NCBI GenBank assembly: GCA_009192285.1
Contig: CM018609.1
Location: 963,321 to 1,027,320 of the forward strand
Direction: 5' to 3'
Source: Morchella semilibera
Lineage: Eukaryota; Ascomycota; Pezizomycetes; Pezizales; Morchellaceae
DNA: 64,000 nt
This document shows, one piece after another, positions 1-12,297 of the stretch (position 1 is its first letter; every line of letters starts with the position of its first letter). Below the pieces are notes generated by a model. That model saw only the letters and a program-made list of their open reading frames with translations. It searched no databases and was not told the DNA's origin. Both the position numbers and the translations under genes were made by a program.

Positions 1-902
1 CTATACCCCTCCCTAGACAGGAGCCACCCGTGCCCCTTAAGGACCCTTGGGGTGCTGGTAGCCCCAGCACCCCGCCTCACGTCCCCAACAACGCAACAGA
101 GAGATATCGTGGGAAAGAGTTTAAGGCTACTACTCCTACAAAGGAGGATTATTATAGGCCAGGATGGGGGGATCAGCGCAAGAGCTCTGGATCCGAGATG
201 GAAGATGAGGAAGAAGATGCTAGATATGTTGACGTACGAACGAGGCGACTAGGTCTGGAAACCTGGCCTGAAGAGGATCCGTCAACGGAGCCGGAGTCAA
301 GTAAAGATGCTATGGGTTCTTCAGGAAGCAGACCCGCAAGAACTCCCATATATCTTAAATCAGGTGCAAAAATGCGCAAGGCTCTCTCACCAGGACCTAG
401 TGGAGTTGACACCCAAGGTGTACTAGACACGACGACTGATAGACTTCAGTATTCGCATAGAGGCTCGACTAGCCACAGCACACAGGATCCTCCCGCAAGA
501 GTAGATGGACCGACTGACCGCCCGAGCCTTGCTGGACGATCAAACTCTAGTACCAGTACTGTTCTCGACGGCCACAGAACGCGGGCAGAATCTTTTAATT
601 TGAACGTCCCTCTACACAGGGAGAGCCGCTCAAATATGGCAGCTGGGTCAGCTGCTAGACGGGGGTCAGTAGGGAATACCACCCCGAGTACTGCTGGGGT
701 GTCAGAACCTAGTAGATTAGAAAGCGAGTCTTCCAGTGATAGCGATGAATCTGTTGAGCCCAAGAGGGACAAGGGAAAGGGGAAAGAGGTGTTGGTGCCA
801 GTGATGGAGAACGTCCCGGGTAGCTTCCCAAGCGATGATTCTGAAGACGAAGATCAGGGAGAAGATCGAGAGCCAATTTCACATTGGGATCAGATGGATT
901 GA
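1..902 (+). CDS. C-terminal part of a disordered Pro/Ser-rich protein (5' end outside window)
   Basis: The reading frame is open from the first bases of the window to a TGA at 900-902, with no convincing ATG start, so this is the 3' part of a longer gene. The roughly 300 visible residues are low complexity: a proline-rich start, an acidic patch (EMEDEEEDARYVD), many Ser/Thr/Arg residues, then a Ser/Asp-rich stretch (SESSSDSDES) followed by a basic cluster (KRDKGKGKE) that could act as a nuclear localisation signal. No folded domain, signal peptide or membrane segment is visible. The tail ends in acidic residues and SHWDQMD. I do not recognise the family. The consistent coding composition over 300 codons makes it likely real. 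A possible splice acceptor (CAG at 18-20) would put an exon boundary inside the window. Confidence 0.65.
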   Translation, partial: IPLPRQEPPVPLKDPWGAGSPSTPPHVPNNATERYRGKEFKATTPTKEDYYRPGWGDQRKSSGSEMEDEEEDARYVDVRTRRLGLETWPEEDPSTEPESSKDAMGSSGSRPARTPIYLKSGAKMRKALSPGPSGVDTQGVLDTTTDRLQYSHRGSTSHSTQDPPARVDGPTDRPSLAGRSNSSTSTVLDGHRTRAESFNLNVPLHRESRSNMAAGSAARRGSVGNTTPSTAGVSEPSRLESESSSDSDESVEPKRDKGKGKEVLVPVMENVPGSFPSDDSEDEDQGEDREPISHWDQMD

Positions 903-3900
903 AAAGCCCTTTTCTATTTTTTTTTTCTGTTTTATACATATCTTCAATTGCTTTAAACATTGTGCAACTCTCGTAAACAGGTACTTGGTTTACTTGAACG
1001 TCTGTTTCTCGATGTAACCTAAAGTTATATAGACCGTCTGGTCTTTTCAACAATAGATGTTAGCTTTGTGGCTGTTACAGGAAGTAGGCGTAGCTGCATA
1101 CATTTAGCTACTGTGTGCAGTGGCTCGAAGTTTGTGTTTTCATATGTGTCTGCAGGTACGTGTATACATCCGTACGTACTACGTGTATATGTGCTGAATT
1201 ACATGTAATTAACGCTGTAAGTTTCATTCCTACATAACTTCAGTACATGATAAATGTTGTTTCAATAGCAAATGCATAGTTCGGCCAGGCTATCAGCGAT
1301 TGCTGCTCGCTGTGGTGTGTGTTAATTGGGCAGCGTTGATTGATCTGATTCATAAAGAGAGCGGATAAAATACAACCCGGGTGGAGTGGGTTAGGGTTGG
1401 AATCTTGGTTTTAGAAGCAGCGAAAACTAGGCGGCCCGATCATTGGCCGGGGCTGCTGATTGTGTATGTATCAACCTCGATCATATCATGCAACACTCCA
1501 AAGATAAAGTCCCGCCGCGGAAAAAATGTTGACACTCCAATTTAAATTTCACAAAACGAAAGTATGCGATTCCGAGGCTTGAGAACGTTGTGGATCACAT
1601 GACAATATATACCGAGACCTTATATATATAATTATTAGAGCATAATTAATTATACACAATGTTGATTAAGGGGATTTAAGGGGCACGTGTTGGATGGCTT
1701 GATGGATTTAAAGAGCACGGGACTTGCATGAGAGAACCTCGTGGTACCTCCAATACTAACATGTACCACTGAGAAAACGTTGCTGAAGAAAAAGAAAAAA
1801 AAGAAAAGAAAAAGGAGGGATGTGTCTTAATCGCATCCAATCACACGGAATTGTTTGTATCGAATTTTTCCGAAGGGGTATATATCTGTAATTGTATAAA
1901 CGGAGGGGTATGTAGCTAGCTGGTGAATGGAGCGGTGTTGATGTCTAAAACACGTGTTGATATGGAGTAGGCAGGAGGGAGTTGCTGGATGTCCGAGATG
2001 CTTCATGGGTTCAGATACATACGTACAAAGTACGTACCTACACCCACAACGAAAATCGTAGGAATTGCACCTACAATCAAAAATCAATTAGTAGACTCTA
2101 CTATACGCACATAAAAAACTAATCACTTGTACCAACCTGCTGCTACTGCTTATATCCAGCTCGCCGTCCACAAACTAGCCGTGTACCAATCATTCCATCC
2201 CCGGCTCACAGATTCCTATTCCATCCATATGCGAGATTTATAGTACGTTTCACTACCCTAGAAGAAGCACGTCGGCCTGCCGACTGGCTGCTACAAACCA
2301 ACCAACAGATCGGAGTATACCTGTACCGGCCCGGTGTGGCCTGGCTTCTGCCCGTTTCCTTCCGCCAGCCTAGAGCTTCCTTCCCGTGGTGCATCGAGGT
2401 GGTGGTGGTGGTGGGTGGCCTGGCTCGGGCTGTCATCCGAACGATAGGGTGTATGTACTCTAGATACCATAGATGTGGACGTGATCGATATCTCTGCTAA
2501 CTTGCTAGATAATTAATGGGGTATACCTAGCTACATACTGTATCCTTTTACCGAGAGGCATGCACAGCAGTGATTGATGGATTTCCCTAGCTAGATGCGA
2601 TGGGCGGAGATGCTTAGCCGACTTTGAGATGCATGAAGGGTTTTGATCGCAATCGGGGACGTGTGGAAAGAAGAAGAGGTTGGAGGGTTGGAGGGATCCG
2701 GACTCGAGTAAGACAGGCCAAGATTAAGCGATGGAAGAATTAAGGGAAGAAAAAAAAACAAAGGAATTAAAAGTGATCAACCGATCATTGATCGCAAAAA
2801 AAAAAAAAGGAATTAATTAGAACCTAGGAAACCTCCCTAACGTGCGTTAACCAAAAAGAGACCATAGCAATTTAATCGTATGACTTAATATATGCAAATA
2901 TTGAATTCAACCTCATTCTGAATTAGTTAGAAGGAACCCCCCCTCCCCCCAATCCCCATCATCCCCATCATCCCCCCGCAATTGCAACATGAGTACTCTC
3001 GGAAATAGGGTTTCAACATCGGCTGATGTTTTTTCCCTTCTCCGAGAAATTGTTGTACGCGTGCTGACTGGTCCGGGGGTGTGTCTCAGGGACGAAATCA
3101 CAGAGAAATACATACGACGTATCTCAGCATACTGGCAATATGGCGTTCGGTGCTGAAATTGCTTTATACATACACATATATACAAACTCTACATAACCCA
3201 GCTGGTTACCTCAATTAATTATGTACCTACTAAAGTAGAGTACATAATGTACATACGATCTTTTCCCTCCTCCTCCTCTTCCTCCTCCCAGCTAGCTATA
3301 GGCCCTGCAGGAAGGGCAAAAAAAAATGTAGGAAGCAAAATATAACATTCACAAACAAAACCAAAAACCACTATCCGAACGATCAGCAATCGTAACTCCC
3401 CTCACCGCACAGTCGGATACCCACGTGCATCTCGAGTAGGTACATACAATTATACGTTAGGTTAGTTATGTGAAGGAGAGGAATTAACAACATACATAAC
3501 AATCGTCTGAAACATTTTTATTTTTTATTTTTTATTTTGTTTATTTTTCGCCCACACTCTAATTAACCCCGTGGCACGTACACACGAACACGGGCCGGCG
3601 CCGGAGCATGCACTGCAGCTGGCTACGCTGCAGTGACCGGAGAGGAAAAAAGTGTAAATCATCTGTTGTGGAATTTAGAGTCTGTTCTTGAACCAGGGAA
3701 CACGGGCAGCGTGTGGTGTGTTGTGTGTGTGTGTGTGTGGAAAGGTTGTAGGGCCGTAGGGCAGCCTAGGTGAAATGATAGTGCATACCACATTTTTTTC
3801 AATCTTCCCTCCCTACGACGCTCTGTTGATGCCATGAGGAAGTTTTCCGCGTGCTATGCATGGCATGCAACTACCCATCTCTCTCATTTTAGAGCTTCCC

Positions 3901-5832
3901 CCTCATCTTCTAATTAATTCCTTCTCTAGCTCTCTATCAAGCCGACATGACACCCCCCCCCCCCCTCCGGACGTTTCCTGATCATGCTCATGCTCGGCTT
4001 TTCCTCATTCGATCAATTCATGATATCCTAACTACATAAGTAGGTACATCATACAAATATTACATACATTCTCATGCCATGCCCAGCCGTAGATTGGTGT
4101 AACGGTATATATATATTCGGGCCATTAAGTCCTGCATGGCGCAACGCAGCCCGGATTTCAAAAAAGGGTGTGGATATAATTTCCCGATGATGCGGGATGC
4201 TGCGCTCCTCATGCGCTTTAGTCATTACTCAGTTTGCTGATGGCAATTGCGGGGAGGGGAAGAGGGAGGCGGAGAATTTATGACTAAAGGTTAGGCACTC
4301 TAGATTTCTCAATGTCTATTGTTAGAGTGGAATTATATTACAGTAGACGCAGTTAATAAATTGACAATACCGCCCCAGTCTAGTACTATACCTCCTTCTC
4401 CCTTCCCGCATGATTCTGCATCGATCAGGTTGTACAAATAATTAGATAGACAAGAAGGAACCTTTTAAAGTACTCACGTTTATGCTCAATTGAGAAAAAA
4501 ACCCACCACCGTTTTTTTTTTTTTTATTTTCCTCTATGCCCAGCCCAGCACTCGAGTACTCGACTCAACCTTCAAAAGCAACAAGCAGCAAAAAGGAGAT
4601 TTGGGTTACTATACATAAACCAGAAAAGAAAGCAAAGCCTCTTATACCTTCCCTAGTATGTCATGACATGACCTGACCATGCCTCCTTCCCCCACCCCCC
4701 CCCCCTTCCCCCTTTTATTTTTTATTTTTATTTTTTTTGTTGTGCGTGAATTGAGTTGCACGGTCATTACCGGTGGTTGACATCTCCATGGGAGATGGAG
4801 ATGCAACTACTGCTGCTGCTGCATGTACGTAGTAGGTACATGAAAATCAAAATGATGGCTGGGTTTACCCCGCGAACTATGATGTATTTTGTACTTGAAT
4901 ACTAATCATCTCTACACCCGGCAGGGGTGTAGTACGTACTTGTAATATGGCGTGGAGAGAGAGGAGGGAGGAAAAAGTAATATCACGATGCGGATCGTGG
5001 GAGAAAAAGAAAAAAAAGAAGAGTGAGGTGCAGCGGTACTGGTTATATTATAACGTATTAAGATGTCATAATGCCATCTCGATCATCAATTTCGCCAGAG
5101 AAACCCACCCCCCGAGAGAGAGAACCGGAAATATGATGTGGGAACAGAGAAATAAAATAAAAATAAAAAATAAAAAACGGAAAATGAAGAATAAAAATAC
5201 AAAGCAGCTGCTAGAACGGCCAGCTGCCCCTTAAGTTGGAAAAGTAGTAATACAAAGTGAAAGAGAAAGACATGAATAATAATAGAAGGTATAGCTGTAA
5301 TTACCACTAGAATCTCAGTAACTCGTAAAAAAAAAAAAAAGAACAATCATTAGCCCGTGTGCAAAGTAAAAGTTAAAAAAGTCAATAACGCCGCTTGCTC
5401 CCCGGTTAAATAAAATAAAGGAAAAAACCAAGAATTGGAAAAAGAAATAAATGCTAAAAGGGAGAGAAGAAAAGGAAAAAAAGTCAAATCGTGTAACGTT
5501 ATCCTAACCGATTCAAACAAACGAGATCCTGACGTTCATGCCGGTGAAAAAAAAATATGCAGTGTGTAACTCCAGTTTGAGTGCATAGAAACAAACAAAA
5601 CGAAAACGAAAATAACACAAAATAAGACAATAAACAATAATCAAAAAAAAATATTATTCCAGTAGAGGGTTTTTGAGTAATTTGCGGAATCTTTGTCGAC
5701 GTCGAGTATAGTAGGCAGGCAGGCAGTATATTGTAGTTATACCGAAATTACTACTTTACTAGCAGATACCAGCAAACCAATTACTATCCCAATCATGAAT
5801 CTTCGGTTGTTCCCATCGAATCTTTGGCGCCT
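903..5832. other. Long intergenic region rich in homopolymers and simple repeats
   Basis: I see no supportable gene in these 4.9 kb. Open frames are under about 95 codons and coincide with A-rich, T-rich or C-rich runs (for example around 3515-3545, 3953-3965, 4512-4526, 4697-4740, 5327-5340). There is a TG dinucleotide run near 3721-3739 and many poly-pyrimidine tracts. It separates the end of the first gene from the convergent gene at 5833-6408. It may hold long UTRs, promoters or noncoding RNA, but nothing in the sequence proves this. Confidence 0.5.
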
Positions 5833-6408
5833 CTAACTCATGCACCCCATCAGTACACACCCCACACAACCAAACCGGGGAAGACACGGACTGCGCATAC
5901 CATCAAAACTAACAGCGTACGCTTCCTCTCCGTACACCCTGATCTCCTCCACGGGGGTGGTCGCAAACTCTGACAGAGTCTCCATCATCCAGCCACAGCC
6001 CTCATCCTCACCAATGCACCGAAAGTCCAGCGTCGATGGCTTCTTGTGCCGCTGCAGTGTCATTGTTCCGCGCCATTTGTGGGACTTTGAGGAGGACTCG
6101 AAGGGTTGCTTCATCTTTGAGATGATCTTCTTGCGACGAGAGGAACTTGTGGTTGAGGATGAGGAGGAGAAGAGGGAGCGAAGGGAGGAGGTTTTAGAGC
6201 GAGTGGAGGTGCCAGAGGATGAGAGGGTTTGGGTGGTGTAGGAGCGCTTGCTGGCGAAGGAGTCACGCCGAGGGTGTGGGGGCGCACTGTAGGGTTTCCG
6301 GCGCCGTAAATTTGGGCGCATCGAAGGTATAGATGAAGTGCGTATAGTACTGAAATTTGTGTAAAAGTCGTGGGGTGAGTGAGCTGAGCTGCGCATTCTA
6401 ACCAACAA
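5833..6408 (-). CDS. Small Ser/Arg-rich hypothetical protein
   Basis: An uninterrupted 191-codon frame on the minus strand starts at an ATG at 6408. The first half is rich in Ser, Thr and Arg, with a long serine block (SLFSSSSSTTSSSRRKK, about residues 80-96), and is predicted to be disordered and basic. The second half looks more ordered: a KWRGTMTLQRHKKPSTLDF stretch, then a Cys/Trp-containing segment (GEDEGCGWMMETLSEF), and a cysteine-containing end. There is no signal peptide or membrane helix. No intron is needed. I do not recognise the family. The opposite strand carries a shorter overlapping frame that I take to be a shadow. The gene is isolated, with several kilobases of non-coding sequence on both sides. 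Confidence 0.55.
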   Translation of the reverse strand: MLVRMRSSAHSPHDFYTNFSTIRTSSIPSMRPNLRRRKPYSAPPHPRRDSFASKRSYTTQTLSSSGTSTRSKTSSLRSLFSSSSSTTSSSRRKKIISKMKQPFESSSKSHKWRGTMTLQRHKKPSTLDFRCIGEDEGCGWMMETLSEFATTPVEEIRVYGEEAYAVSFDGMRSPCLPRFGCVGCVLMGCMS

Positions 6409-9400
6409 AACTAGCTAGACTTATGTATTTGAGTATTGAGAATTGTATAGTGAAGTATTGATGATGGATGTTGTATATATGTATGTTTGGTGTAGTAGAT
6501 TGATATTCAGCGGTGGACGTAAAATGCAGAGGGTGAAGAGTAGGTGATATATATGTAGGCAAGATAGGTAGGTAGTAGACTGATGGGGGATGGGGGATAT
6601 GTAGAAATCTAGGTCACAAATAATGATAATTCTTTATGAGTATTGTAATAATGTGTGGTGGGGGGGGGGGAGGGGGAGTGGGAACAGAAGGAGGGGAAGG
6701 GGGGGGGGGAGAAAGATGGAGGGTACCCAGTGCTTATATAAAACCACAAATTCTACCACCACCAGTGCAGTGCATCATCATCACCACCACCACCACCACT
6801 CCATCCACGCTGGACACACGTCACTCCAACCGGTACTGCGCAAAAAAAAGGGCAGAAAAAAAAGCAAATTGATTCCGGGACCGATTGTAGCATGGAAGGA
6901 AGGCAGCTAGGAGCAGTGGTAGCTGATCTGTTATAGGCATAAACTACCTACCTAGCTACTTACCTGCCAGCAAGGCACATAGTGATCTAGATGGGTTATG
7001 ATATATATATATATATATATCTCCACCTCTAATATGGCAGGGTAGATAGATTACCACCCAAGATACTTGCATCAATGAGATTTGATTGGTCCAGTTGGTT
7101 GGTTGTTGACAACTGCCTTAATGCTGAATTAGGCATGGAGTATGGATAGTACGTACTGGTTTGAGAGTAATACATGTAGGATATCATACTTCTACCTATT
7201 ACAATATGAGTATCAGCAGTAGTAGCAGTATATTCACTCACTATACCCTTCTTCTTCTTCTTTTTATACCCTACAGGCTGCCCTAGATCATCATATATAC
7301 CCCAAGTACATGTGCTTACCTACTTACGTGAGAGTGAGTGTTTCCTATCAGATCAGTGCAACCAACCAAACCGCCGTCGACCATAGCCAGCTACATAGTT
7401 AGGCTGGCCTTCGATCATTCTCGTCCTTCAATTCCCTTTTCGTGCGATTAACCCACATGTGAAGAGAGCGAAAAAAAAAAAAAAGATCCACCATGTGGTT
7501 CATTCAATTGAGAGTACCACCGGCTATGTCTCCCATCTGCGTGAGTGAAACCGACTGCCGGACGGAGCTAGGAGGAGAAGAAGGAGAAGGAGAAGGAAGG
7601 GGGATCAGGAGGGAACTGGGAAGAGGAGGCTGCAGGTGTGTGCTGTATGTAACAAGAGAAAGAAAGGAAAAGAAAAAAAAAAAAAAAAAAAAAAAGTCAA
7701 TCTTTCACCTCTTGATTCTCTCTCCTCCGCCCCACCAACAACAATGACAGACAATGACAGCACCCTCACCGGGCCATTGGGGAATTCGTACATGTAACTT
7801 CCAGAAGACGGTCCTACAATACTACGTGCCTTCCCGTATAGCTACTCTACTCTGCTCTACAGTTCAGAGTATCTTACCGTAACCATACCTTACCATATCC
7901 TTTTGAACTGTCGACTGAGTTATATCGCTGCAGCATACTTAAATGTACTAACTAATAAGGTATTACTCTAGCTATATTGGTAGTCAATGGGGCTCAAAGT
8001 CATTCCGGGAGTCAAGGAAAGTGATGCAACGTTCTGTATAAGGCAGCAAGCAGTGCAGGTCTACTCTGAATACTCTACTCTACATTCACCTCTAACTACT
8101 TACATATAGCTACATACAGCAGAAGCAGCCCCATTACAATTCCGATCCCACCTATCGCGGTCAGTAATCGGCGAAACCCTCACGCGACGAGTAGAGTATG
8201 AACAAGCTGGTCCCAGCTCAGTACACCATACACACCAAATCCGTCCATCCATCCATATTTGACAGCAAGCAGAACACTTTCACGCAAAAACCAGGTCGTG
8301 ATAGAAAACGAAACGTCGCTTAAAGGATAGCATGTCGTTAAAGATTGGTTAAGCTTCTTGAATATGTTTCAGGCGCCACCCCCCCAGTCATGCCATATCG
8401 GGATTAATCAAACAGATAAGTAAAAGCCCCCCCCCCAGAAAAGTAAATAAAGCACACACACACAATTAATGATCGTCCATTAAATAAAGGCCCCATATAC
8501 CTCAGCTGCGGTCTAGTCTTGTATTGATTGTCATAGTAAAACAGAATTAAGCTGATTAGAGAAGCTAGAGATTAGAGAGAGAGAGAGAGAAGGAAAGTGA
8601 GAGGAGAGAGATTCGAAGAGATAGTCTATCAGTTGCTGATCTACATAAATTCCCGATCTCTACCCTATCACTCACGATACGTCGATACGATACGATATCA
8701 TACCCCCCCCCTCTCTGACTACTCGCCTAGTTCCTCAAAGCCCCGAATAGAGTTCCCAATGAAGGCCACCATCACAGCCTTCACGGAACTGCTGCGCGTA
8801 TCAAGAAGACATATATCGGTCCTCTGACTTCTTTCTCTAAACCCAACCGGCCGGACCACAACTCAATTCCCCCCCCCCCTTCTCTCCCGAATTAACAGCT
8901 GGATACTATTGACCATACCAAGCTAAACTATTTATGTATTATACGTCTTGGCATTCTTTCAACTCCTATTGGTCAATCTCCCATTCTCTCTATTGGTGAC
9001 ACGGGTCACGACCACTTCACTCCCCACATGAACATACACCTACATACACCTACAACCTAGAAAGAGAATTTACAAGAGTGCAGCATGTTACTCTCAGGGT
9101 ACGCATGTATCGGCAGCCTCCCGGGATGTCCATCCACTTACCAGCTCTACTCACCTCGAGGAGAGGACCACATCGACATCTCCAGCCTACCGAGCTAGAG
9201 CTAGAGGTACCCCTAGGCTATACACTTACTCTAGCTACATACTCTTGGAGGCAGGGAACAGAACTTCACTGACCGATGCCGTGGTGAACGGGAATTAAGC
9301 TCTGTCTGCACGTACCACCATCACTACACACTCTACCACCACCATTGCCATCTTCATCCCTACCAGGGGTGTGCGCGTCACAGTTATCTGGCGGGCAGAA

Positions 9401-12297
9401 GATGAATCTTCAACCAAAGACATTCCCCTTTCCCTTCCAAGACGATTTGACACTCTCCGTTCGCCCCTACTCTAGCTAGCTACATCCTCGATCTCTGTAG
9501 AACATAGGTAATGAAAAGACAAAGGAAAGGAAAAAAAAAAAGAAAGGGAAAAAAAAGAACAACTAGCCAAGCCCTGCCCAGCTAGGCAGGGCACTGACTA
9601 CGTGTTCCACCATCGGTGGAGGTGCGGTGAGGCTGATACTCAATAACTCGAGGGGGTAGGCGGTACTTTGTTGGGGGGGAGGGGGGAGAGATGGTGGGTT
9701 GGAACTGCCGGATGGATTGATGTTGGATTGATGCGCGTATGCCTATGCCTATGCCTACTACATATAATTTTAGTTTCTGCAAAAGTGGGGCGTGTGTGTG
9801 TGTGAGTGTGAACTGTGTGCTGTGTGTGTGAGTGTGAAACGAATATTGTGGTGGAATTGAACAGAACATACAGTACACAGCCTGAAGGATTACATACATA
9901 GGCGAGATCTACATACAAACTGGCTTGGTAATGGCTAGGGTTAGGGTTTATTTGAGAATTGGTGAGATGGGTATAACATAACGCATGATGCAAAGTATTG
10001 ACTTACCATTGAGGTAAAGCATCAGGGTGAGCATTGACCAGCTAGACTGGATCGATCTGCACTGAACTGTCGTTCGTCTATCGTCCATCATGATGTACCT
10101 ACCTAGAGTAGAATACCAATCAATGCACCCGGTACTTGCTCTCCCTCATGTATCCCATTAACATGCCCTCACATACAGACATGAAACAAATTAATGCCCG
10201 AACGCAGATACCTATTTTTACACCCCTCCATCCTGTATATTTTGGCCATGAGGACTCGACATGTGGTCTCACTCGAGGCTTAACGGAATCCTGCCAAGGA
10301 AGAGAAGAGAGGATAAGATTAATAAATTTCTTATGTCTAGATTTGGGGTATATCTGGATGTTTCTAGAATATGCAATATGATATATATGAAGTCCATTAT
10401 GATAATATAATGGTGGTGGTGGTCTGAGCCAGGGAACCCGATTGAAGCTGTTACGAATGTTCCTGCAGATATATGGGAAGCTTGACAACTGCAGGGCACC
10501 AGTGGACCACCCACCACACCTCCGTTAACCCAGGTGGAGGAGGAGGAGGAGGAGGAGGAGAAGTAGGGCAACTACCTACATTGAGTCTCGACCCCTGTTC
10601 CCGGTCAGCAACAGACATTCCTCCGCAGGCCTATTCTTGATATCAATAGTACCAGCGCTGCCATAGCTTCCCACTGGCCATGACAAAAAAAAAAGGGCCA
10701 TATATCCCTTTTTTCCCCTCCCCGCCCCGTGCCGACCACCAGCGCAGGCGCATTCGCGATGCTGCTATGGGGTGATTGTTTCGTCATTGTTTCTTATTAA
10801 TTCTACATTTTGTAATATGGCCAGAGGGGTAGAATCGCCCTGTTTTTGGCAGTTGATGTGGGATCGAGAAGATATTTTTCTGCCTGGCGGGAAATGATAG
10901 ATGTGCGGGATTCTGGGGCGTAATCTATGATGTAAGTGATCTACAGCTACAGGGATGGGAATGTCAGGGAAGAACCTATAAGGGAAATGTAACTGATCCC
11001 GAGAGTAAAAGGTGATTGTCAATATTGATATCCTTGATCTTAAAGATCTACAGTTGCAAATATAAGTAGTAAGCAATTGAAAGTCACTGATTATATACCA
11101 GCTGACAAGATAATCGATTATCTACACTCTCAATCATGATCATGATCATAATCGACAATCTAGCCTTGACTACCACTCCTTGACCATAATCATGATCTTG
11201 ATTATGATCATGCCCTATGATTTCCCAAACCAATCATGCCAGCCAAACCAACCCACCGGCCATGCACAAATTACTCCCCCCCCCCTCACTTCCTCACTCC
11301 CTCCACCAACAATGGTTTCCGTTCTAGAGTCTCTAATCACCAATCTATGTATCTCTCTCAAGCTCTGTTAATACCCCCTCTCACCAGCTCTTCCATCCTC
11401 CCGGATGGCTTACCACTTCCGATCCCCCCCCTTCATGGCCCCGTCCCCGTGCAGTTTCACCCCCAATTGGACTCCTTGAACTTTACAATCACACCCGAGA
11501 AAAAGTTTCTCGCTCCCACCATCCACTCAGATCCCTGACTACCCCCGCAATGTTTATTCCAACCACACCTCCTGTCTCGTGAGTCGAGTGCAACCCTAGC
11601 CCTGGAACGGCGCGATAAGAGAGGAGAGATGTCGACCACGCTACCTACACGTTTGAGATGGGGAGGATTGTCGCGCCATTAGGCTTTCCGCTCCTGTGCA
11701 TGAGGCATGAGGGCAGAAAATGAGTGGGAACATAAAAGCAAAAGTGCCCGCTTTACTTTTTTTTTTTTTTTTTTCTTTTTTTTTTTTTGGGGGGGGGGTG
11801 AGGGGCTTCAACGGACTGGGTGGGTGGGCAGGTAGGTGACTTGGACTTGGGGGCCGGGTGGTGGGTGGACTTGTGAGCCTTCGGGGAGTACTGATTGGTA
11901 TGGTGGAGGTATGTATATGTACTCGGGTGCTTGGTACCTTACATGTGATTAGGCCCCGTGGTATTTATGGTATACATACACGAGTAGGACAAGACTCTGT
12001 GTAATTCGAGTGACCTTTGTACATATTTGCTAAGGCTTGTGGAAGGTCACAGGAGGTGGAGAAGGAGGAGGAGGAATATTCTTGGAAGAGAACAGACGGG
12101 AATGGGGTTTCGTATGAGTAGAGTAAAGCCATGCAATAAGGCTCATTTCGAGTTTATCATCTTCCGTTGACCAGATATATATATACATGTACGTGTGTAT
12201 AAGTTACATGTACTTATATATATCCTTAGTACAAACATATAACATTCAAGGCCATCGCAAATAAAAATAAGCAAACTCTCCCTTGAGGACAACACAC
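6409..12297. other. Long intergenic region with microsatellites and palindromes
   Basis: No gene is supported in these 5.9 kb. Contents include G-runs at 6660-6712, a CAC/CAT trinucleotide tract at 6777-6801, a TA run at 7002-7020, A-runs near 7471 and 7677-7695, a GA dinucleotide run at 8574-8592, a GGA trinucleotide tract at 10536-10563, and T/G homopolymers at 11757-11799. Two inverted CCAAT boxes (ATTGG) sit about 26 bp apart near 8968-8994. A small histidine-coding frame across the CAC tract is a repeat artefact. The palindrome cluster at 11108-11212 is listed separately. Confidence 0.5.
11108..11212. promoter_or_regulatory. Cluster of GATA/TGATCA palindromes
   Basis: A perfect 16-bp palindrome (AGATAATCGATTATCT, 11108-11123) holds two GATA motifs in inverted orientation. 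It is followed within 90 bp by two blocks built from ATCATGATCATGATCAT-like and ATAATCATGATC/GATTATGATCAT words, themselves palindromic around TGATCA. Such spacing of GATA motifs is the usual target layout of fungal GATA-type zinc-finger regulators. The site lies about 1.1 kb beyond the 3' end of the alpha-mannosidase gene, so no target gene is obvious. A regulatory role is inference. Confidence 0.25.

Noticed and set aside
5840-6241. Plus-strand frame opposite the Ser/Arg-rich gene
   Set aside because: Antisense shadow; amino-acid composition is less natural than the minus-strand frame.
6623-6910. Small frame encoding a histidine run
   Set aside because: The histidines come from a CAC/CAT microsatellite; the rest follows G- and A-runs.
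8966-8995. Two inverted CCAAT boxes as a promoter
   Set aside because: No gene starts nearby on either strand, so a promoter call is not supported.
9936-9950. Isolated GGGTTAGGGTT words (also near 1390, 15682, 16661 and 49320)
   Set aside because: Single hexamer pairs without arrays or the TTAG spacer; expected by chance and in introns or UTRs. Not called interstitial telomeres.
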